This document shows, piece after piece, positions 23,801 to 27,765 of a stretch of 27,765 nucleotides of DNA (the stretch's first letter is position 1; the number at the start of each line of letters is the position of its first letter). A program made the translations under genes and the position numbers. Below the pieces are notes generated by a model. The model was not told where the DNA came from, did no database searches, and worked only from the letters and a program-made list of their open reading frames with translations. This DNA is from an uncultured Clostridium sp. GTDB lineage: Bacteria > Cyanobacteriota > Vampirovibrionia > Gastranaerophilales > Gastranaerophilaceae. The stretch spans positions 1 to 27,765 of the forward strand of contig CAJMDF010000026.1 of assembly GCA_905212085.1 (NCBI GenBank), read 5' to 3'.

Positions 23801-23852
23801 ATATAGAAATTCTACAAATAATTTCGTTCAATATATTTTCATACATAGAACC
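23795..23852. promoter_or_regulatory. Two operator-motif copies between the XRE gene and the GC-rich island
   Basis: Copy 3, TTTCATATATAGAAA (23795-23809), overlaps the XRE start codon. Copy 4, TTTTCATACATAGAACC (23836-23852), overlaps TTCATA (23838-23843). TTCATA, a 17-bp spacer and TATAAA (23861-23866) make a possible plus-strand promoter into the island. Copies 2 and 4 also share the flanking ACC after the motif. Confidence 0.55.
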
Positions 23853-23863
23853 TATGCTTTTAT

Positions 23864-23905
23864 AAAAAAGACACGGAATGCCACTATATCTACACCCCGT
23901 GTCTT
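23864..23905 (-). terminator. Minus-strand terminator at the left edge of the island
   Basis: AAGACACGG (23868-23876) pairs with CCGTGTCTT (23897-23905), a 9-bp stem with a 20-base loop. On the minus strand it is followed by a T-run (complement of A's 23864-23869). It could end hsp20 transcripts that run through the island, or an RNA starting within it. Confidence 0.65.
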
Positions 23906-24223
23906 GGTTATCGATTACCGTCATTTAGGTTTTTTAGATTATGCTTTTCACAGTTAAAGAGAAAAGGGTGTTTTATCATCAGACAATCAATTTATGTCAT
24001 TCATAATCTTTTTCCCTATCGGGTAACCGTCCGTATCCCGCCGCTATTTCTTCGGGAAATTATGCAGATTATCACTATCATCTGCTTCGAAATCAGAACG
24101 TGAATGCATTTTCATAATATTCTATGACACGTTCCCCCGAACCCGAAAATATCTCGGATGATTCGGCTTTGAGATACGAAGTTTTTATTTGTCTTGTGTA
24201 GTTTTTATTACACAGACTTTTTT
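23868..24223. ncRNA. Candidate structured noncoding RNA island, strand unresolved
   Basis: About 355 bases without a convincing ORF (the longest I tested are about 20-35 codons without an RBS), much richer in G+C than the surroundings (26 of 47 bases in 24014-24060). Many perfect stems: 24064-24069/24080-24085; 24096-24102/24128-24134 (GAACGTG/CACGTTC, 7 bp); 24150-24155/24171-24176; TTTCCC/GGGAAA 24011-24016/24054-24059. CCGAA (24137-24141) can pair with TTCGG (24162-24166) in a loop, making a pseudoknot. Each strand ends in its own terminator. It could be a plus-strand RNA, or the minus-strand 3' UTR of hsp20. I see no tmRNA, RNase P, SRP or 6S hallmarks. Confidence 0.5.
24191..24223 (+). 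terminator. Plus-strand terminator at the right edge of the island
   Basis: GTCT-T-GTGTA (24191-24200) pairs with TACAC-AGAC (24209-24217), nine pairs with one bulged T and an 8-base loop, followed by T6 (24218-24223). On the minus strand there is no T-run after the stem, so it is not a good terminator for hsp20. Confidence 0.7.
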
Positions 24224-24229
24224 ATAAGA

Positions 24230-24712
24230 TTATTTTTCTTTTATTTCTAATTTTTTAGGTTCTTTATTTTCTGTTTGAACTTTTGGAATTGTAATTTTTA
24301 AAATTCCTTTATCATATACAGCAGTAGTTTCATCAATTTTTATCGGTTGATCAAAAGAGATTGTTCTTTGGTATCTTCCGTAGCGAAATTCTGATGTTTG
24401 ATAGCGTTCATTTTTGGCTTTTTCTTCTTTTTCTTCCGCTTCTTCCTTAATTTCAGCGGAGATTGTCATAAAATCGTTATCGAGTTCTACTTCTATATCA
24501 TCTTTATTGACTCCAGGTAGTTGGACTTTTACTTTGTAGTTTTTGTCATTTTGTTTGACTTCTATTGCTGGACGCCAAATTGATGTCTTTTTTATATTAA
24601 GAGGGTTTGCCATTGAATGTATAAGTAAGGTATCGCGTAAAAAATTATTTAATTCATTATGGATACTGTCGAAATATAATTCAGGTTCGCGAATGATTAA
24701 GTCGTGTTTCAT
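24230..24712 (-). CDS. Small heat-shock protein, Hsp20/alpha-crystallin family
   Basis: A 160-residue ATP-independent holdase chaperone that binds unfolding proteins. The alpha-crystallin domain (about 48-145) shows YKVKVQLPGVNKDDIEVELDNDFMTISAE, FRYGRYQRTISFDQPI and the conserved end motif KGILKITIPK; a charged Glu/Lys loop (about 89-103) lies in the middle. The C-terminus ends in Lys/Glu repeats, without a clear I-x-I motif. AAAGGAG five bases before the ATG at 24712 decides the start over an open frame to 24766. I see no CIRCE element upstream. Its 3' side leads directly into the structured island. Confidence 0.92.
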   Translation of the reverse strand: MKHDLIIREPELYFDSIHNELNNFLRDTLLIHSMANPLNIKKTSIWRPAIEVKQNDKNYKVKVQLPGVNKDDIEVELDNDFMTISAEIKEEAEEKEEKAKNERYQTSEFRYGRYQRTISFDQPIKIDETTAVYDKGILKITIPKVQTENKEPKKLEIKEK

Positions 24713-24856
24713 TTTTACTCCTTTCACATTTTTAGAATAAACTTTTTTATTTTCGTTTTCATTCAACTTTTTATTAATTAATTATTCATGAGGTTATGTA
24801 CTTTCGTGTAATAGAACAAATGATTGTTGAGTAAATAATTCATAAGGAGAGCTTTT

Positions 24857-24904
24857 ATGCTTTCTAGGATATGTATATGTAAAATGAACGGATTAAAAAT
24901 ATAA
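24857..24904 (+). CDS. Possible 15-codon leader peptide upstream of the dehydrogenase
   Basis: ATG at 24857 is preceded by a strong AAGGAG (24844-24849) at seven bases. It would encode MLSRICICKMNGLKI and stop at 24904, inside the AAGGGG (24903-24908) that serves the dehydrogenase ATG at 24914. The two RBS-ORF units in series suggest translational coupling or a leader peptide. The short length makes chance possible; the strength of the RBS is the only support. Confidence 0.35.
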   Translation: MLSRICICKMNGLKI

Positions 24905-24913
24905 GGGGAATTT

Positions 24914-25939
24914 ATGACAATAAAAATGTTAGTTTTTGATTATCGTGACAGTGAAAAAAATTTTTTTGGAACTCATGAGTTAGAAAATTTTGAGATTACT
25001 TTTTATAATGACAGTTTAACAGAGGAAACAATAAAATTTTTACCTGAAGAATTATTAGATAGTACTTCAGTAATAAGTGTTTTTGTAAATTCTCAAGTGA
25101 CAAAAAACGTCATAAATGCTTTTAAAAATTTGAGAATTATTTCGACAAGATCAACAGGAATTGATCATATCGACAAAAGTACTGCGGATGAAAAAAATAT
25201 TTCTGTCATAAATGTGGAAGCTTATGGTGCGAAATCTGTTGCACAATTTACAATAGGATTAATTTTAGCTTTAGTTAGAAATATTATCCCAGCTTCAAGA
25301 TTTTTTCTGGATGGAAACATTGATTGCAGGGATTTTATCGGCAGAGATTTATCAGAATTAACTTTAGGTATTGTAGGAACAGGAAATATAGGGTTTGCTG
25401 TATACAAAGTTGCTAAGGCTTTTGGAATGAAGGTTTTAGCTTATGATTTAGTCCAAAGACAAGAATTAAAAACTAACGGGCATGATATTGAGTATGTGGA
25501 TTTTAATACTCTTTTAAAAAAATCAGATATTATAACTTTGCATTTGCCCTACACTGGGGATAATTATCATATGTTTTCTGCTGGACAGTTTAAGTTGATG
25601 AAAAAATCTGCCTATTTGGTAAACGCTTCAAGAGGAGAATTAGTTTGCATGAAAGATTTGTATGAAGCTTTGTGCGAAGGAATAATTAAAGGAGCTGCAT
25701 TAGATGTAGTTACTTGCGAAGACATAAGCTTCAGATGTGAGAATTTTGCTAAGATGGTGAATAATAATTTGAAATGTGTAGAGGAGACAAAAATTTTACG
25801 AGATCTTGCAAAACTTGATAATGTAATCATTACCCCACACATTGCTTATGATACAAAAGATGTAATAGATTACATTTTAAATCAAACCTTTATAGCAATC
25901 AGCGATATTGTCAAAGGTGGAAATTCATATAGGATTTAA
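24914..25939 (+). CDS. D-isomer-specific 2-hydroxyacid dehydrogenase (D-lactate dehydrogenase-like)
   Basis: A 341-residue NAD-dependent oxidoreductase. The NAD-binding core starts at about 150 with LGIVGTGNIG (Gly155-x-Gly157-xx-Gly160). ISTRSTGIDHID (about 76-87) precedes it; LVNASRGELV holds the substrate-binding Arg, and NVIITPHIAYDT holds the catalytic His. Block order and spacing fit the fermentative D-lactate dehydrogenase (LdhA/VanH) branch, so reduction of pyruvate to D-lactate is the best guess, but other 2-oxoacids are possible. AAGGGG lies five bases before the ATG. It ends at a hairpin shared with ubiE. A fermentative role fits an anaerobe. Confidence 0.88.
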   Translation: MTIKMLVFDYRDSEKNFFGTHELENFEITFYNDSLTEETIKFLPEELLDSTSVISVFVNSQVTKNVINAFKNLRIISTRSTGIDHIDKSTADEKNISVINVEAYGAKSVAQFTIGLILALVRNIIPASRFFLDGNIDCRDFIGRDLSELTLGIVGTGNIGFAVYKVAKAFGMKVLAYDLVQRQELKTNGHDIEYVDFNTLLKKSDIITLHLPYTGDNYHMFSAGQFKLMKKSAYLVNASRGELVCMKDLYEALCEGIIKGAALDVVTCEDISFRCENFAKMVNNNLKCVEETKILRDLAKLDNVIITPHIAYDTKDVIDYILNQTFIAISDIVKGGNSYRI

Positions 25940-25960
25940 TTTTAATTAAATCCTATTTTG
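25929..25960. terminator. Terminator hairpin between the dehydrogenase and ubiE/menG
   Basis: ATAGGATTTAA (25929-25939) pairs with TTAAATCCTAT (25946-25956), 11 bp with a 6-base AT loop, followed by T's on the plus strand. Both stop regions lie within the hairpin. The stem is AT-rich, so it is weaker than the others. Confidence 0.7.
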
Positions 25961-26669
25961 TCATAATTTGTGATGATATTATTCCGAATATAAAATCCTG
26001 ACGTTTTTTGAGTTTAAATCCTTTGCTTTCAAAATCTTTGATTAAATCTTCAGGAGATGGAAAATTTTGTTTTGATTTAATCAGGTATTCGTAAGAAAAA
26101 TAATTTTCTGTAAATATCTTTGCTAAATTTGGTGTAAGTTTATCGTAGATTTTCCCAAGGTTGTTATTTTTTCCAAAATCTAAGTGGAGAAAACTTCCGT
26201 TTGGTTTTAGAATTCTATAAATTTCTTCTACAGCTTTTTCAGCATTCAAAATATTCCTTAGACCAAAACCCATTGTTACTATATCAAAGGAATTGTCTTC
26301 ATAAGGTAAATTTGTGACATCTCCTTGCAGGTATTGAATTTTACCGTTTTGAGTTTTGTTTCTTGCAATTTTGAGCATTTCTTCTGATAAATCAATCCCA
26401 GTCACAATAGCATCAGGTTCAATTTTTTTTGCAATTCTTGCAAGGTCGCCTGTCCCGCAGCATAAGTCAATAATTTTTGAGTGCGGTTTTATATCCAAAT
26501 TTTTTACACTTTTATATTTAACAAAATTGTGAGTTCCTAATGACATTAAATTGTTCATGAAATCGTACTTTTTTGAAATCATATTGAACATTACATGAAT
26601 TGTTTCAGGATTTTTATCAATTATTATATAGCTGTCCTCATAATTTTTTTGAGATTTGTTATGTGTCAT
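25953..26669 (-). CDS. ubiE: Ubiquinone/menaquinone biosynthesis C-methyltransferase
   Basis: A 238-residue SAM-dependent methylase (UbiE/MenG) of the last step of menaquinone synthesis (demethylmenaquinone to menaquinone) or a ubiquinone step. Seen: MFNMISKKYDFMNNLMSLGTHNFVK near the N-terminus (family signature 1), the SAM loop IIDLCCGTGDLARIA, GIDLSEEMLKIAR, and NSFDIVTMGFGLRNI (signature 2). Start at 26669 by AAGGT eight bases upstream; the frame is open to 26705 but without an RBS. No other men or ubi genes are nearby. In a low-GC anaerobe, menaquinone is more likely than ubiquinone. Confidence 0.88.
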   Translation of the reverse strand: MTHNKSQKNYEDSYIIIDKNPETIHVMFNMISKKYDFMNNLMSLGTHNFVKYKSVKNLDIKPHSKIIDLCCGTGDLARIAKKIEPDAIVTGIDLSEEMLKIARNKTQNGKIQYLQGDVTNLPYEDNSFDIVTMGFGLRNILNAEKAVEEIYRILKPNGSFLHLDFGKNNNLGKIYDKLTPNLAKIFTENYFSYEYLIKSKQNFPSPEDLIKDFESKGFKLKKRQDFIFGIISSQIMTK

Positions 26670-26682
26670 AATTGTTACCTTT

Positions 26683-26710
26683 TTGTTTAAATTCAATATT
26701 AACATATAAT
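26683..26710 (+). promoter_or_regulatory. Promoter of the last coding region; leaderless start
   Basis: TTGTTT (26683-26688), 16-bp spacer, TATAAT (26705-26710). The predicted start is the A of the ATG at 26717, and no Shine-Dalgarno is present. Confidence 0.6.
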
Positions 26711-26716
26711 AGTTTT

Positions 26717-27765
26717 ATGAACATAGCTTTTGTACCAATAGATAATAGACCTGTATGTTATACTCTACCTGAGCAGATATGTGCTATGGACGGTAATATC
26801 CGATTGTATATGCCCTCAAGAGAATGGCTTGGCGATTTAACAAAATATGCTGATGTTGTTGTAGTGTGTCCATATATTGATGGATGTGATGATAAAGGGT
26901 TTCCTTATAAAGTTATTAGGTTAAAAAGTTTAAAGGTACCTTTTACTTCTTATAAAATAGTTGATGTTTTTTGTAATAAAAGTGAACTTATTAATGAAGA
27001 GTTTGATATAATACATATACATTCTCCTTTTATATTAGGGCGTATTGGGATTAATCTTGCTAAGAAATTAAATATTCCTTGTATATCTACATTGCATACT
27101 AGGTTTGATTTTGAATTTAAAAGATTTGTTAAAAATGGAGCAATTGCTAAAAAAGTAACAGGTGTTCTTATTAAATCTTTAAATAAATGTGATTTATGTA
27201 CTGTTGTTAATGATCCTTTGGTTCTTGAAGCAAGAAGTTATGGATATAAAGGGAGAATTAGAATTGTTTATAATGGGACTGATTTGAAACCTGCAATTTT
27301 TAAGGGTATAAAAAAGGACATGATTAATGAAATGTTTAATCTTAAAGAAGAAGATAAAGTTATGATTTTTGTTGGTAGAATAATTGATATTAAAAATATA
27401 TTTTTTATAATGGATGCACTTAAATTACTTAAGGATGATAATTTTTCTTTTAAAATGTTTTTTGTTGGTGAAGGGCCTGACTATGAAAAACTTATTGATA
27501 GAGTAAAAGAGTATAATCTAGAAAACGATGTTATTTTGACTGGTAAGATAACAGATAGAAAACTTCTTTCATATATTTATAGGAGAAGTGACTTGTTATT
27601 ATTTCCATCTTTGTTTGATACTTCAAGTTTAGTTAGAATAGAAGCTGCAGTTAATATGACACCAGGTTTATTTATAAGAGAGAGTATGGTTGGGTCAACA
27701 ATTACTGATGGGGTTGATGGCTATTTGAGTGATTTAGATGTTAATTTATATAAGAATAAAATAAT
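26717..27765 (+). CDS. Chimeric partial gene: DUF4127-like start joined to a GT4 glycosyltransferase
   Basis: Open from the ATG at 26717 to the window edge (349 codons, no stop, so partial). Residues 1-47, MNIAFVPIDNRPVCYTLP...MPSREWLGDLTKYAD, match the start of DUF4127 proteins (PlDxRP...PxxxLG), not a glycosyltransferase. From about residue 48, VVVVCPYIDG...VIRLKSL...FDIIHIHSPF, STLHTRFD, IVYNGTD, MIFVGRI, FVGEGP and FPSLFDTSSLVRIEAA are the blocks of a GT4 enzyme (diacylglycerol glucosyltransferase-like). Its own first 45 residues, with the glycine loop, are missing. The join is at about 26851-26867. This is either a genuine in-frame recombinant or an assembly chimera; the protein is unlikely to fold as a normal GT4. 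Confidence 0.75.
   Translation, partial: MNIAFVPIDNRPVCYTLPEQICAMDGNIRLYMPSREWLGDLTKYADVVVVCPYIDGCDDKGFPYKVIRLKSLKVPFTSYKIVDVFCNKSELINEEFDIIHIHSPFILGRIGINLAKKLNIPCISTLHTRFDFEFKRFVKNGAIAKKVTGVLIKSLNKCDLCTVVNDPLVLEARSYGYKGRIRIVYNGTDLKPAIFKGIKKDMINEMFNLKEEDKVMIFVGRIIDIKNIFFIMDALKLLKDDNFSFKMFFVGEGPDYEKLIDRVKEYNLENDVILTGKITDRKLLSYIYRRSDLLLFPSLFDTSSLVRIEAAVNMTPGLFIRESMVGSTITDGVDGYLSDLDVNLYKNKI

Noticed and set aside
24000..24120. Short minus-strand frames such as MKMHSRSDFEADDSDNLHNFPKK
   Set aside because: Only about 20-30 codons, no Shine-Dalgarno, and the overlapping frames look equally protein-like because of the local GC; stems explain the sequence better.
23868..24223. tmRNA, RNase P RNA, SRP RNA or 6S RNA
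   Set aside because: No GGAAAGUCC-like RNase P core, no SRP GGAAGGAAGCAGCC-type loop, no tmRNA tRNA-like ends or tag ending in Ala-Ala, and no single long closing hairpin as in 6S RNA, on either strand.
24713..24766. Longer N-terminus for Hsp20
   Set aside because: AAAGGAG is placed exactly for the ATG at 24712; the 18 extra residues are low-complexity and have no RBS.
24713..24913. CIRCE heat-shock operator upstream of hsp20
   Set aside because: No TTAGCACTC-N9-GAGTGCTAA or close variant is present between hsp20 and the dehydrogenase.

Overview
The window is strongly AT-rich, densely coding bacterial chromosome, with a mix of housekeeping and signalling genes and no phage, transposon, tRNA, rRNA or CRISPR signature. 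My best guess at the source is an uncultured, host-associated Gastranaerophilales-like lineage (non-photosynthetic relatives of Cyanobacteria, 'Melainabacteria'). The reasons are the low GC, a GCS2-type glutamate-cysteine ligase, an rsmA-ispE pair, two c-di-GMP proteins, and lineage-style proteins such as the coiled-coil/LysM-like protein at 18.5 kb. This is inference; a Firmicutes or Elusimicrobia source is not excluded.

Layout, left to right. 0.1-1.8 kb: a divergent amylase-superfamily TIM barrel and a small membrane protein. 1.8-4.7 kb: beta-carbonic anhydrase (-), then an ArnT-like membrane glycosyltransferase overlapping a YkgJ-type Cys-cluster protein (+). 4.7-5.3 kb: two small divergent genes around a perfect inverted repeat. 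5.3-9.0 kb: an ArsB/NhaD-type ion transporter (-) and a GAF-GGDEF-HD-GYP c-di-GMP enzyme (+) with a palindromic control region between them. 9.1-9.8 kb: a double zinc-ribbon protein and an unknown small protein. 10.0-14.0 kb: a tight unit of OmpR-type regulator, histidine kinase, tadA, a TIGR02757-family gene and an unknown membrane protein. 14.0-18.4 kb: a degenerate GGDEF protein (-), rimI-bioY-amidohydrolase (+), and an orphan OppD-type ATPase (-). 18.5-23.2 kb: the coiled-coil/LysM-like protein, rsmA-ispE (-), and glutamate-cysteine ligase (+). 23.2-24.7 kb: two small DNA-binding proteins sharing a repeated operator motif, a structured GC-rich noncoding island, and hsp20. 24.8-27.8 kb: a D-2-hydroxyacid dehydrogenase, ubiE/menG (-), and a coding region running off the right edge.

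Most interesting points. (1) The last coding region joins the start of a DUF4127-type protein in frame to the body of a GT4 glycosyltransferase, which is either a real fusion or a chimeric assembly join. (2) A GC-rich, foldable island at 23.87-24.22 kb has a terminator for each strand and mutually exclusive helices, beside an XRE regulator whose probable operator motif occurs four times around it. (3) Six or seven genes appear to start on leaderless mRNAs: a -10 box places the transcription start within 0-2 bases of the start codon, with no Shine-Dalgarno sequence. (4) One GGDEF protein has a broken catalytic motif but an intact inhibitory site and a receiver-like domain with Glu in place of Asp, which suggests a c-di-GMP sensor rather than a synthase.
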